This document shows, piece after piece, positions 1-12,696 of a stretch of 64,000 nt of DNA. Position numbers and translations under genes: made by a program. The notes under the pieces are model-generated. The model was given only the letters and a program-made list of their open reading frames with translations. It ran no database searches and was not told the origin of the DNA. Within the stretch, counting starts at the first letter, position 1, and the number at the start of each line of letters is the position of its first letter. Origin of the DNA: Synergistaceae bacterium (GTDB lineage Bacteria; Synergistota; Synergistia; Synergistales; Aminobacteriaceae); NCBI GenBank assembly GCA_018436725.1, contig JAHDKT010000013.1:172925-236924 (forward strand). Direction: 5' to 3'.

Positions 1-1055
1 GCGCCGGACCGGACGCAGATTTCGTAATAGTCCGCGAGCGGCATTGTCTCGGAGAGGAGTGCGGCATCCGCTTCAGGAAGGGCGAACTCGTTACGGAAGC
101 GGGCCTCCCTGGCCCACGGCATTTCGGGAAGCGAAGTCCTCACCTTCTCCAGCAGTGCGGGAGATGCTTCGATCGGAGGCAGATCCGGATCCGGGAAATA
201 GCGATAGTCGTGAGCCGCCTCCTTGCTTCGCATCGAAGTGGTCACCCCATCGCCGTCGTTCCAATGTCGGGTTTCGAGTTCCAACACCCCGCCGTTTTCG
301 AGCACAACAGTCTGCCTGCGGATCTCGTATTCGAGCGCTCGTTCGATCGCACGGAGAGAGTTCATGTTTTTGATCTCCGAACGTTCGCCCCAGTAGAGGA
401 TCTCTCCCGTCGCCGCATCCTTCTTTTGGAGCGAAATATTGGCGTCGACGCGCATGGAGCCGCGTTCCATATCGCCGTCGGAAACATCGAGATAGCGTAC
501 GAGCCTCCGCAGAGAAGTCACATACTCGCGCGCTTCGCGGGGCGAACGCAGATCGGGTTCCGACACGATCTCCGCCAAGGGCACGCCCCCCCGATTATAG
601 TCTACGTATGAGCACTCCGAGCCTTCAAGGCGTCCGTCGGCAGCGGAATGCACCAGCTTCCCCGCATCCTCCTCGAGGTGCAGACGGGTGATCCTGATTC
701 TCTTGAGAGCGCCCCCCTCTCCCGCGATGAACAGCTCTCCCCCCTCGGCGAGAGGGAGGTCGTACTGACTGATCTGATACGCTTTCGGCAGATCGGGATA
801 GAAGTAATTCTTTCTGTGGAAGACCGTCTTGTCCCTTATGGTGCATGAGAGCGCCATGGCCGCCTTGATCCCGAGTTCGACAGCTTTTCCGTTGAGCACG
901 GGAAGCGCTCCGGGCAGACCGAGGCAGACCGGGCAGACGTTCGTGTTCGGCTCCGCGCCGATGTAGTCCGTGGAGCAGGAACAAAAAATTTTCGTTGCTG
1001 TCGCCAGCTGGACGTGAATCTCGAGACCGATGACCGGCTGGTAGGAATATTTCAT
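1..1055 (-). CDS. gatB: Aspartyl/glutamyl-tRNA amidotransferase subunit B (partial, C-terminus off the left edge)
   Basis: Subunit B of GatCAB, which converts Asp-tRNA(Asn)/Glu-tRNA(Gln) to the amidated forms; GatB binds the mischarged tRNA and activates the acid with ATP. The reading frame begins MKYSYQPVIGLEIHVQL, the family signature (GLEIHVQL), followed by a CSC...CPVCLGLPG zinc-binding region and the FHRKNYFYPDLPKAYQISQ motif. About 351 codons are present; the family is about 480 aa, so the tail/YqeY-like domain lies beyond the window. The ATG overlaps the gatA stop in an ATGA, with a G-rich Shine-Dalgarno sequence just upstream, so translation is probably coupled to gatA. Confidence 0.96.
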   Translation of the reverse strand, partial: MKYSYQPVIGLEIHVQLATATKIFCSCSTDYIGAEPNTNVCPVCLGLPGALPVLNGKAVELGIKAAMALSCTIRDKTVFHRKNYFYPDLPKAYQISQYDLPLAEGGELFIAGEGGALKRIRITRLHLEEDAGKLVHSAADGRLEGSECSYVDYNRGGVPLAEIVSEPDLRSPREAREYVTSLRRLVRYLDVSDGDMERGSMRVDANISLQKKDAATGEILYWGERSEIKNMNSLRAIERALEYEIRRQTVVLENGGVLELETRHWNDGDGVTTSMRSKEAAHDYRYFPDPDLPPIEASPALLEKVRTSLPEMPWAREARFRNEFALPEADAALLSETMPLADYYEICVRSG

Positions 1056-2620
1056 ATTTCCCCCCCCCTTTCCGAACCGGCGATCCCGGCGTCGGCCGCT
1101 CGATCCGCAGAGGCTTTCGCACACCCGCATGGAGCGATTTTCGCCGTGCCGAGCTTCTTCTCAAGCACCGCCGCGGTCGAGAGGAGTTCCGGCTCCCCCC
1201 ACTTCGGAGCGATGAACTGAACCCCTACCGGGAGGGGCTTCTCGCCGGATGTGAAGCCCCCGTTCAGCGAGAGCGCCGGGAGTCCGGCGAGGTTCACCGG
1301 AAGAGTGAAGACGTCGGCCAAATACATCTGGATCGGGTCGTTCACAAGCTCTCCCTTTCGAAATGCGGGAGAAGGAGCCGTGGGAAGGGCGATGAGATCG
1401 CACCCGGCGAATGCGGCGGCGAACTCTTTTTTCATGAGCTGCCGGACTTTCTGGGCGGTCAGGTAGTAGGCGTCGTAGTATCCCGAGCTGAGAACATACG
1501 TTCCCGTGAGAATCCGGCGCTTCACTTCGTTGCCGAAACCGGAACCCCTTGTCTTGAGGTAGAGGTCGATCAGGGATTTTTGATCCGAGGAGAGGCCGTA
1601 CCGGACCCCGTCGAACCGGGCAAGGTTGGAGCTTGCTTCGGCGGGGGCGAGGATGTAGTAGCAGGGCAGGCCGAATTCCAGGGAAACGGGAAGGGATATT
1701 TCAACGATCTCGGCGCCTTCCTCCCGGCAGAGGGCGAGCGTCTTGTGAAGAACGTCATCCACTTCGGCGGCGACGGAGTCTTTTCTGTTCCGCAGCTCTT
1801 TCACCACGGCGATTCTCTTCCCGGCGAGAGGCGCGCTTTCCCGTCCCGGAGCCTTCCAAGGCGCTAGAGACGCAAAATAGTCGGGGCGCTCCCTTCTGCT
1901 TGAGGTCGCGTCGCGGGGGTCGGGGCGCGCGATCACGGAGAGCGAAAGTGCGAGATCTTCCACAGTGCGGGCGAACGGGCCTATCTGATCGAGCGAGGAA
2001 GCGAACGCCACAAGCCCCCATCGGCTCACAAGCCCGTATGTCGGTTTCAAGCCGTAAATGCCGCAGAAGGAGGCCGGCTGACGGATCGAACCTCCGGTAT
2101 CGCTCCCGAGGGCCAGCGGCGTGTATCCGGCCGCGACGGAGACGGCGCTGCCGCCGGAGCTTCCCCCCGGAACGCGCTCCGTATCCCATGGGTTCGAGGC
2201 CGGGCCGAAGGCGGAGAACTCCGTTGAACTCCCCATCGCGAATTCATCCATGTTGCCCTTTGCGGCAACAACGGCGCCGGATGTCTCAAGCAGCTCGGTC
2301 ACCGTAGCGTCGTACGGAGGAATCCACCCCTCAAGAATCCTGCTCGCGCAGGTCGCGGGCATTCCGCGGACGCACATGTTGTCCTTGAGCACAACGGGGA
2401 CTCCGGCAAGCGGGCCGGGGTCTTCCCCCCTCGCGACGGCCGCGTCGACAGCTGCGGCATGTTTTCGGGCGATCTCCGGAGCGCGATGCAGGAGGGCGTG
2501 CAAAGAGGGTTCGAGGCTTTCCGCTCGCTCATAAAAAGACGTGAGAATCTCCACGGCGGAAAAATCGCGCTTCCGTATTCCTCCGACGATCTCGGCTGCC
2601 GAGAGCGAAGAGAAGCTCAT
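1052..2620 (-). CDS. gatA: Aspartyl/glutamyl-tRNA amidotransferase subunit A
   Basis: Glutaminase subunit of GatCAB: hydrolyses glutamine and passes ammonia to GatB. It is an amidase-signature enzyme of 522 aa. The Ser-cisSer-Lys triad is visible as K79 (VVLKDN), S154 in the GGSSGGS loop and S178 in the DTGGSIR loop, the same residue numbers as the well-studied Staphylococcus enzyme. The protein is longer than the usual ~485 aa because of a C-terminal Ala/Gly/Ser-rich tail of about 25 residues after the conserved end. The start overlaps the gatC stop by 4 nt (ATGA) and the end overlaps gatB, so all three subunits are translationally coupled. Confidence 0.97.
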   Translation of the reverse strand: MSFSSLSAAEIVGGIRKRDFSAVEILTSFYERAESLEPSLHALLHRAPEIARKHAAAVDAAVARGEDPGPLAGVPVVLKDNMCVRGMPATCASRILEGWIPPYDATVTELLETSGAVVAAKGNMDEFAMGSSTEFSAFGPASNPWDTERVPGGSSGGSAVSVAAGYTPLALGSDTGGSIRQPASFCGIYGLKPTYGLVSRWGLVAFASSLDQIGPFARTVEDLALSLSVIARPDPRDATSSRRERPDYFASLAPWKAPGRESAPLAGKRIAVVKELRNRKDSVAAEVDDVLHKTLALCREEGAEIVEISLPVSLEFGLPCYYILAPAEASSNLARFDGVRYGLSSDQKSLIDLYLKTRGSGFGNEVKRRILTGTYVLSSGYYDAYYLTAQKVRQLMKKEFAAAFAGCDLIALPTAPSPAFRKGELVNDPIQMYLADVFTLPVNLAGLPALSLNGGFTSGEKPLPVGVQFIAPKWGEPELLSTAAVLEKKLGTAKIAPCGCAKASADRAADAGIAGSERGGEI

Positions 2621-3000
2621 GACGAGACCCCCTCTTCACCGCACGGGGAGGAAGAGCCCTCTCCGCCGTGCTGCCCGAGAATTCTCGGCACGACAAAAAA
2701 GGAGTCCTTTCTTCGCGGGGCCGAACCAAGAACGTCCTCCCGCACGCTCGAAACGATCGGAACATCTTCCCGCGCAGGAGGAATCTCCGTATCCGAGAAG
2801 AGGAACGGATCGACGGCGTCGAGGTCGAGCCGTCCTTCTTTTCCAGCTGCGGAGAGCACGTTGAAATGTTCAAGGATGGCTCCGAAGTGCTTGACCAGCC
2901 CATCCATTTCTTCGTCCTCAACACGGAGCCTGGCGAGATCGGCAACGTGCCGCACCGCCTTCGTATCCAGCGCATACGCGCCGGGGTCGCTGGGTGTCAT
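2617..3000 (-). CDS. gatC: Aspartyl/glutamyl-tRNA amidotransferase subunit C
   Basis: Small GatC subunit, which stabilises the A-B interface of GatCAB. It has the family pattern VRHVADLARLRVEDEEM near residue 20, then the FSDTEIPPAREDVP stretch and a C-terminal VP-R motif, within 127 aa. An upstream in-frame TTG at 3009 lies only 1 nt from the AGGAGG at 3011-3016, while the ATG at 3000 has a 10-nt spacing, so the ATG is preferred. The last ~20 residues are a Gly/Ser/Glu-rich extension. It follows ligA after a ~215-nt gap and leads gatC-gatA-gatB. Confidence 0.93.
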   Translation of the reverse strand: MTPSDPGAYALDTKAVRHVADLARLRVEDEEMDGLVKHFGAILEHFNVLSAAGKEGRLDLDAVDPFLFSDTEIPPAREDVPIVSSVREDVLGSAPRRKDSFFVVPRILGQHGGEGSSSPCGEEGVSS

Positions 3001-3215
3001 TGCGTTCAAACCTCCTGATTAGCAGACGGCGAACAGTGGTACGGACGGTCTTTCCAAGCGGCTTCAGGAAACTCGCGCCGTGAAACACACGCGGAGGAAC
3101 ACTTTCGCTCTCTTTGTTTCCCGAAGCGAACACTCGGGAACGCTTCACATACCATTCCGCCGGTCTTCCCGATTTCCTTCCAATCCGCATGAAATGGAGC
3201 ATGCGGCAAAAAAGG

Positions 3216-6847
<3,632 letters not shown>

Positions 6848-6864
<17 letters not shown>

Positions 6865-7960
6865 TATGTTCCTCTCTCCTTTCAAAATAAACCTCACACG
6901 TTTCAAGTATTCCCCGGAGTTCCTTCCAGGAGAGGATGTGCGCAGCGGCGCGCCGCAGTTCGCCAATTCCGGGAAGCCCTTTGAACATGCCCGACAGAAG
7001 CCGCTTCACCATGAGAACGGCGATCCTGGGCCCCGATCCGGCGCAGACGTTTTCGCCGAAATCCAGAAGAAGGGAAAGTTGGAAATCCGGGGAGGGATTT
7101 CTGTATTTATTATGCACTTCATAGCCGAGAAACGCCAGCGTTCGCGGGAAAAGAAACGGATCCGCAATCGCTCCCCGTGCAAACATCACTGCGGCGCACC
7201 CTCCGTTGAGGTATTCCGCGGCCCGTTCGGGGGAGAAAACATCTCCGCTGGCACAAACTTTTCCCGGAAAAAGCGTTGCAAGACGCGGAAGCAAAGAAAC
7301 GTCGGCTTCTCCGGTATAGCGTTGCGCGGGCGTTCTTCCGTGAACGGTCACCGTCGCGGCGCCCGCTTCCAGAAGCCCTTCGCAGAACGCCTCCGTCGTC
7401 AGCGGCAACGTCGGGGGGCACTTGCGTATCTTCGGCCAGACAGGAAGCCCGAGGGCAACAAGCCGCCTCACCATGTCGAAGGCCACCTCGGGACGCTCCA
7501 GCAATTTCGAACCGGCGCCCTTCTTCAGTACTTTGGGCATCGGACAGGCCATATTTATGCCCAGAGCGACGATTTTACTCTGAACCCCGAGTGCACACTC
7601 AGCCCCCCTGGCCATGATTTCCGCATCTCCTGCAAAAAGCTGGGCTATTACGGGCGATTCTCCCTCCAGGACGGCAAGCATTCGCTCAGTCTTCGATCCG
7701 GGGGAGACGATCTCATACCCCTCGTCTCCGGTGTTGTTCCGCCTCCGAGACTGTCTTTCCGATACGAGCAGCCCGGCGCAGCTTATCATCTCCGTATGCA
7801 CCGCCCCGGCGCCGAGTTTTGAGTAGAGAAGCCGAAGGGCGGGTATGGTCACTCCGGCCAAGGGAGCGAGAAGCAGCGGGTTCGCAAGCCGAAGCCCCCC
7901 TATCTCAACCGGATGTGCAGCGACAGAGGGCGGAGGAACAGGCAATTCGTCAAGGGTCAC
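6848..7960 (-). CDS. dus: tRNA-dihydrouridine synthase
   Basis: Flavoenzyme that reduces specific uridines of tRNA to dihydrouridine with NADPH. This 370 aa protein has the TIM-barrel start LLLAPLAGVT, the active-site segment NMACPMPKVLKKGAGS with catalytic Cys139, the HGRTPAQRYTG FMN-binding loop and a C-terminal helical tRNA-binding domain. It most resembles the DusB group, but the subtype cannot be fixed by eye. It overlaps coaX by 4 nt and lysS by 17 nt. Confidence 0.93.
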
Positions 7961-8724
7961 CTGGCGCGATTCCTTTCGTAGATCAGGCGCAGCCCCTCAA
8001 GCGTCAGCCACGGATCGACATGTGTGATCGTCTCCGAGAGCGACGCGACGACCGAAGCATGTCCGCCGGTGGCAGCCACGGGCGTCTTCGTTCCCAATTC
8101 GCTCCATGTCCTCCGTACGAGAGAGTCGACCAGTCCGGCGTTGCCGAACAGGATACCGGCCTGTATGGAGCCTATGGTGTTATTTCCGATGACGCTCTTC
8201 GGAGGTTCAAGGGAGACCTGCGGCAGTTTCGCCGTCCTGCCGAAGAGCGCTTCCATCCCTGTAACAAGCCCAGGAGAAATGGTGCCGCCAAGATATGCGC
8301 CTTCTTTATTGAGAATATCAAGCGTGATAGCCGTTCCGAAATCGACGACAATGAGCGGGGCGCCGAAACGGGCCTTCCCTGCGACGGAATTCACCAACCG
8401 GTCGGCTCCCACCTCGTGCTTCGGAGAATAGGCGATCTCCATCCCAAGGTCGAGGCTTGCGGTGACTTTTACGGGAACGACGCCAAGATACTCCTCCAAC
8501 CCCTCGGAGAGCGCGGTATCGAGAGAGGGGACCACGCTCGAATAGATGGCGCCTTCGAGCGCCTTCAGCGAAATTCCGGAGATGGAAAGCAGGTTGAGAA
8601 GATAAATACCCAACTCATCCGAAGTATGACGTTCGGACATAAGACGCCAGTGTTTTTTCAGAGTATCGCCTTCATAGATTCCTATGACCGTCGTGGTGTT
8701 CCCCACGTCGAGAACAAGCAACAT
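7957..8724 (-). CDS. coaX: Type III pantothenate kinase
   Basis: Phosphorylates pantothenate in the first step of coenzyme A synthesis; type III enzymes belong to the ASKHA fold and resist CoA feedback. The 255 aa sequence has the N-terminal phosphate loop LDVGNTTTVIG, the GADRLVN motif at about 108 and the VVDFGTAITLD motif at about 125, all diagnostic of CoaX. GGAGGAAG lies ahead of the ATG and an extended -10 promoter at 8766-8774 sits about 40 nt upstream, so coaX appears to head the long operon down to gatB. Confidence 0.96.
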   Translation of the reverse strand: MLLVLDVGNTTTVIGIYEGDTLKKHWRLMSERHTSDELGIYLLNLLSISGISLKALEGAIYSSVVPSLDTALSEGLEEYLGVVPVKVTASLDLGMEIAYSPKHEVGADRLVNSVAGKARFGAPLIVVDFGTAITLDILNKEGAYLGGTISPGLVTGMEALFGRTAKLPQVSLEPPKSVIGNNTIGSIQAGILFGNAGLVDSLVRRTWSELGTKTPVAATGGHASVVASLSETITHVDPWLTLEGLRLIYERNRAR

Positions 8725-8765
8725 GATATCTTCCTCCTTGAACGGAAGGCTTTAAACATCAGAGT

Positions 8766-8774
8766 ATTATACCA
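8766..8774 (-). promoter_or_regulatory. Promoter of the coaX operon (extended -10)
   Basis: On the minus strand the region reads TGG-TATAAT, a perfect -10 with a TGn extension. No good -35 sits at 16-18 nt. It lies between the end of comEC and the coaX Shine-Dalgarno sequence, where a new transcript is expected. The 128-nt comEC-coaX gap holds nothing else I can recognise. Confidence 0.6.
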
Positions 8775-8852
8775 CCGGAAATATCTTCAAGGAACACTCA
8801 GAAGGCGGGCTCTCGGAAGGCTGGAAAACAGAGGCAAGCGGCAACGCGCCCT

Positions 8853-10364
8853 TTAAAGAAAAAACACAGCCGCAAGCAGGAGGATACCGGCGCCCGCTAT
8901 TGTCCGCCCTCTCAGGGGAAAGAGTCCTCCTGTCACTGTCAAGAGAAAAAGACCGCCCCCAAGCGTTGCAAGCAGCGGAGACCATGAGAGCGTCCAGGGA
9001 AAGAAAGATGCCGCGCTGTCTGCAACCCACTCCCAGAGAGAAAAAAGTCCCTCGGCTGTCCCCGCGAAAATCTCACCTGAAGGCACTGAAAGCAAAAGAG
9101 GAAGCGAAAGAAAAAGTGCAATCGGATAGAGCAGTGAAAAGAGAGGGAGCGCGACAAGATTAAGCGCTATTCCGGCGACGGGAACCTCTCCGAATGTGGC
9201 CGTCACCTGAGGGAACGCGGCAAACCAAATGAAGAGACTGGAAAGCGGAAGCATCCACAATGAGAGGCGGCGCTCCCCGAGGCCCGCAAGAAGAAGCGCG
9301 GCCATCACGGAGAGACGCCAGCCGATATCGAAAAACCAGGCAGGACGCCAGAGAAGCAGAAGCAGCGCAGCAAGGGAGACTGAATTCAAAGGAGTACCCT
9401 TTCGTCCGAGAACAGTGCCAAGAAGGAGCGCCTGAATCATCAGTGCAGCGCGGAGAGCGCCCGGGGCCCCTCCGGCGAGAAGAACGTACCCCCAGAGGAA
9501 GAGGCTAGAAAGAACGGCGGCCAATCGGCGCGAGCAGACGAGCCGTAGAGACGGAAAGGAAAGAAAACGCCACACCGCGAACGCCACAAGGCCGACATGA
9601 AAACCTGAAACCGCCAGAAGATGCGACGTCCCCCAGCGTCTATGCGCTTCCGTCAGGTCAGGATCGCGCACGCCCAGAACCGCCGCAAGCAAGTACCCCC
9701 GCGTCCGATACGGCAGCGTAAGAAGAATCCGTTTTCTGAGCGCCGTTCTCCAGCGGGCGAGCGACCATCCGCCGGTCTTCCGTGTAATCGATTCGGGGAC
9801 GACCTCGATCGAGACGCCCCTCGCCTCCCAGTAGAGATCTTCCCTGAAAGACGAACCGGGACGCGGTGCGATCGCTTTCGTTCTGCCTGTGAAGAAGAGT
9901 GCGTCCCCTTCAAGAATATACCGGTTCGGAGAGAGCCTCATCAGGTACGTTCCAGAGGAAGCGTCCACAAGCACAATCCGCCTGCTCCCCCAGGACCGTT
10001 CCAAAACAACTGTTCCTTCGTCCTGAAGAACGCCTGCCTTTATGGTTGCGGCGCTCACAAGACGATAGCCGCAAGACAACGCACAAGCGAACGCGAGAAG
10101 CGACAGAAAAGCACCATAGGAGAAGAAACGGGGCGGACGGTATTCCGAGAGAATGAGAAGGAGTCCCCACACCGTCAGCGGCGCAAGAACTGAAGAGACA
10201 GGAGCGGGGATCCCCCGCGAAACAGCCATAATCGATACAGAGAGACCGGCGAGAATGAAGAGCAGCGGCGCCCTGGCCGCTCCCTCACGAGGGACAAACG
10301 GAACCGGGCCGCGATTCCTTTCGACGCTGGGAAGCCGTTCCAGAGGATATTGTTCCCGGCTCAT
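8853..10364 (-). CDS. comEC: ComEC/Rec2-type DNA uptake channel, lacking the metallo-beta-lactamase domain
   Basis: Inner-membrane channel through which single-stranded DNA enters during natural transformation. It has N-terminal membrane helices and an OB-like DUF4131 region (about 90-165), then the competence domain with the hallmark GTSHLLAVSGFHVGL at about 230, and multiple further helices to the C-terminus. At 503 aa it stops where the C-terminal metallo-beta-lactamase domain of the ~770 aa Bacillus protein would begin. No broken remnant follows in the 128-nt gap, so this is a short natural form. It overlaps comEA by 4 nt. Confidence 0.9.
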   Translation of the reverse strand: MSREQYPLERLPSVERNRGPVPFVPREGAARAPLLFILAGLSVSIMAVSRGIPAPVSSVLAPLTVWGLLLILSEYRPPRFFSYGAFLSLLAFACALSCGYRLVSAATIKAGVLQDEGTVVLERSWGSRRIVLVDASSGTYLMRLSPNRYILEGDALFFTGRTKAIAPRPGSSFREDLYWEARGVSIEVVPESITRKTGGWSLARWRTALRKRILLTLPYRTRGYLLAAVLGVRDPDLTEAHRRWGTSHLLAVSGFHVGLVAFAVWRFLSFPSLRLVCSRRLAAVLSSLFLWGYVLLAGGAPGALRAALMIQALLLGTVLGRKGTPLNSVSLAALLLLLWRPAWFFDIGWRLSVMAALLLAGLGERRLSLWMLPLSSLFIWFAAFPQVTATFGEVPVAGIALNLVALPLFSLLYPIALFLSLPLLLSVPSGEIFAGTAEGLFSLWEWVADSAASFFPWTLSWSPLLATLGGGLFLLTVTGGLFPLRGRTIAGAGILLLAAVFFL

Positions 10365-11101
10365 TGGATGGCGATAAACCCCCTCATCGCTTCAAGCTTC
10401 TTCGCCCCGATCCCCTTGACCTTCAGCAGATCTTCCACGCACGAAAATCGCCCCAGAGTCTCCCTGCATTCCATAATAGAACGGGCGATAGCCGGCCCTA
10501 CCCCGGGAAGGCTTTCAAGCTCGGCTGCAGTGGCCATATTCACGTTCACCCGCCCTCCTGCGGCAGGTTGCGGGGCGCTTCGAAGCACCGCCGGCTGGGA
10601 CGCGCGCGGGAACACAACGGCGGATGACGACTTTCCCGGCGAGGGAGCGGCATAATCGCCCGGTTTTCTCTCCAAGACCGGCGCCGGAGGAAGAAGTGCG
10701 GGAACGTGAATATGCATACCGTCATCGAGAGGAGCAGCCAAGTTCACCTGCACAGGATCGGCTCTCTGCGTCAATCCCCCGGCAGCTTCGACAAGTTGGA
10801 ACACCCTGCTCTCAGGGGGAAGGTGGTAGACTCCGGGCGACAGCACTTCGCCGGTAACATAGAGGACCCACGCCTTTTGAGCGGCGGGGGGTTCCTTGAG
10901 AACGGCAGGCGCCGATTCTGTTACCGCTGGAACCTGAGAAAGCGAGAGCGCAGGACCGGCTTTCATCCCCGAAGGAGTATTCACGAATTTGCCGGAGAAG
11001 TGATACACCAGGAATCCCGCGAGAAGAAAACAGCCGATACCAAGGGCAAAAAAAGCGAAACTCGCAAGGCGATCCCGCTTCAGCCTCCCGTTATTCTCCA
11101 T
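10361..11101 (-). CDS. comEA: ComEA-like DNA-binding protein (SLBB + helix-hairpin-helix)
   Basis: Membrane-anchored DNA receptor for transformation. One N-terminal transmembrane helix (FAFFALGIGCFLLAGFLVYHF, about 14-34) is followed by a variable linker, an SLBB domain (VTGEVLSPGVYHLPPESRVFQLVEAAGG, about 80-140), a low-complexity spacer and a C-terminal double HhH (NVNMATAAELESLPGVGPAIA..., about 183-246). It lies between miaB (19-nt gap) and comEC (4-nt overlap), so comEA-comEC form a competence pair. Whether the organism is transformable cannot be read from this window. Confidence 0.93.
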   Translation of the reverse strand: MENNGRLKRDRLASFAFFALGIGCFLLAGFLVYHFSGKFVNTPSGMKAGPALSLSQVPAVTESAPAVLKEPPAAQKAWVLYVTGEVLSPGVYHLPPESRVFQLVEAAGGLTQRADPVQVNLAAPLDDGMHIHVPALLPPAPVLERKPGDYAAPSPGKSSSAVVFPRASQPAVLRSAPQPAAGGRVNVNMATAAELESLPGVGPAIARSIMECRETLGRFSCVEDLLKVKGIGAKKLEAMRGFIAIQ

Positions 11102-11120
11102 GGTTTCACTGCATCCTCCT

Positions 11121-12476
11121 TTAGTTTTCGACGTGCAGTACGCGCCCGTTCAAGCACCAGTTCTCTCCGCATGTTATCTCCACTGAGACAAAACGCCCGA
11201 GGAGTTCCTCCCCGCCCTCCACAAGGACGACCTTGTCCGACGGCGTTCTGCCCTGAAGGATTCCTTCCCCCCTCGGAGCGACGTCGTCAAGCAGCACGCT
11301 GAAGCGGCTGCCGACAAGCGATTCGTTGATCTCCCGCGCTATGAGCGACTGAATCCTGTTGATTTCGTTGAGACGCGCCATCTTGACTTCACGGGGTATC
11401 TGGTCCTCTCTGGCGGCTGCCGAGGTACCCTCCCTTGGGGAATAGGCGGCCGAGTGGACCAGGTCAAAACGGAATTCCCTCAGAGCATTCACCGAGCATT
11501 GGAAGTCATCATCAGTTTCCCCCGGATGACCGACGATGAGATCGGTAGTCAACCCCGCGCCGGGAAGATGGTTTCGTATTAACGATACTGCCGCACGGTA
11601 CTGCTCCAGGGTGTACCCCCGGTTCATCATTTTTAAAATCCGGTCGCTCCCCGACTGAATAGGGAGATTAATCGAAGGACAGAGAATATCCGTATGTTCC
11701 GCCATGGCTTCGACGATATCCGGGGTGAAATCCCGCGGATGCGACGTGACGAAGCGGAGAAGACGCACGCCTGTGGAGGCTGCTGCATCTCGAAGCAGGG
11801 ATGAGAATCTGTAACCGTCGGAGAAATCGCTCCCGTAGCTGTTGACGTTTTGTCCAAGGAGGGTGATTTCAAGGACGCCGTCGGCTACAAGCGTCCGCAT
11901 CTCCTCCAGAATATCCTCAGCAGGACGGGAGACAAAGCGCCCCCGGACATACGGAACAATACAGTATGAACAAAAATTGTCGCAGCCGTGAGCGATGGTG
12001 ACGAATGCTTTCCAGCGGTTCACACGTTCCGTAGGAGCGCCCGGAAGATCAAGAAAAGCTCTTGGATCGTCGTCCAGAAAAAAAACCGTCTCCTCGTTTC
12101 CGATGGTCCTTCCCGCGTCCCTTTCGTTGAAAAACTGTTCCAAAGCATCGGGAACCGCGCCGATGTGCCGGGGACCCGACACGAAACGAACCCACGGGAA
12201 ACGGGCGGCCATCCTGCGCCCAACGCTCTGCGCAACACAGCCCGTCACTGCGACGATCGGCTTTCGTTCATTCTTCCAACGGACGGCGAAACGGCCGAGG
12301 TCGCTCCATACTTTCTGTTCCGCCTTGTCCCGAATGCTGCACCCGTTAAGGATCACGAGATCAGCTTCGTCCTCGGGGCTTTCTCTCCACCCGCGAGCAA
12401 CAAGAGCGGTTCGTATCTTGTCGCCGTCGTAGACGTTCATCTGACATCCATAAATCTTCAGTGCAAAGCGGTGCAA
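11121..12476 (-). CDS. miaB: tRNA-2-methylthio-N6-dimethylallyladenosine synthase
   Basis: Radical-SAM methylthiotransferase modifying A37 of tRNAs that read UNN codons. The 451 aa sequence has an N-terminal UPF0004 domain with cluster ligands C11, C46 and C80, a radical-SAM motif C165-x3-C169-x2-C172, and a C-terminal TRAM domain. The start is a TTG at 12476 with GGAGGAG about 8 nt upstream; there is no better-placed ATG. A -10-like TATAAT lies about 50 nt upstream on the minus strand. Confidence 0.96.
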   Translation of the reverse strand: MHRFALKIYGCQMNVYDGDKIRTALVARGWRESPEDEADLVILNGCSIRDKAEQKVWSDLGRFAVRWKNERKPIVAVTGCVAQSVGRRMAARFPWVRFVSGPRHIGAVPDALEQFFNERDAGRTIGNEETVFFLDDDPRAFLDLPGAPTERVNRWKAFVTIAHGCDNFCSYCIVPYVRGRFVSRPAEDILEEMRTLVADGVLEITLLGQNVNSYGSDFSDGYRFSSLLRDAAASTGVRLLRFVTSHPRDFTPDIVEAMAEHTDILCPSINLPIQSGSDRILKMMNRGYTLEQYRAAVSLIRNHLPGAGLTTDLIVGHPGETDDDFQCSVNALREFRFDLVHSAAYSPREGTSAAAREDQIPREVKMARLNEINRIQSLIAREINESLVGSRFSVLLDDVAPRGEGILQGRTPSDKVVLVEGGEELLGRFVSVEITCGENWCLNGRVLHVEN

Positions 12477-12696
12477 AGAAAAAACTCCTCCCGATGCGAA
12501 AATAGAGGTAAAAACAACAGAAATAGTATTATATACCCTTCAAAGGGAATTTTGGTACGTCAAAAACTCAATCCGTACGTTCACGCATCCTCTTTTTCAC
12601 CAAGGAAGAAGAACGGAAGAAACGCGCAAGGAAAAACCGTTTCGATAGAGTACAATGGTACCCGGGTTTTGAACAGAGAATCAAGGAGGTTGCGAT

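Noticed and set aside
625..1164. Many long open frames on the opposite strand or other frames of gatB, gatA, ligA, nrdD and livK
   Set aside because: GC-rich codon bias creates long antisense frames; they are rich in Arg/Ser/Pro, lack ribosome sites and overlap genes of certain identity.
3185..3206. Hairpin CCGCATG/CATGCGG just after ligA, as a terminator
   Set aside because: On the transcribed (minus) strand the T-run precedes rather than follows the stem, so it is not a canonical terminator; gatC likely stays in the operon.
12535..12570. CCCTT-TG-AAGGG repeat in the miaB upstream region as an operator
   Set aside because: Only five base pairs per arm and next to a poorly defined -35; too weak to claim.
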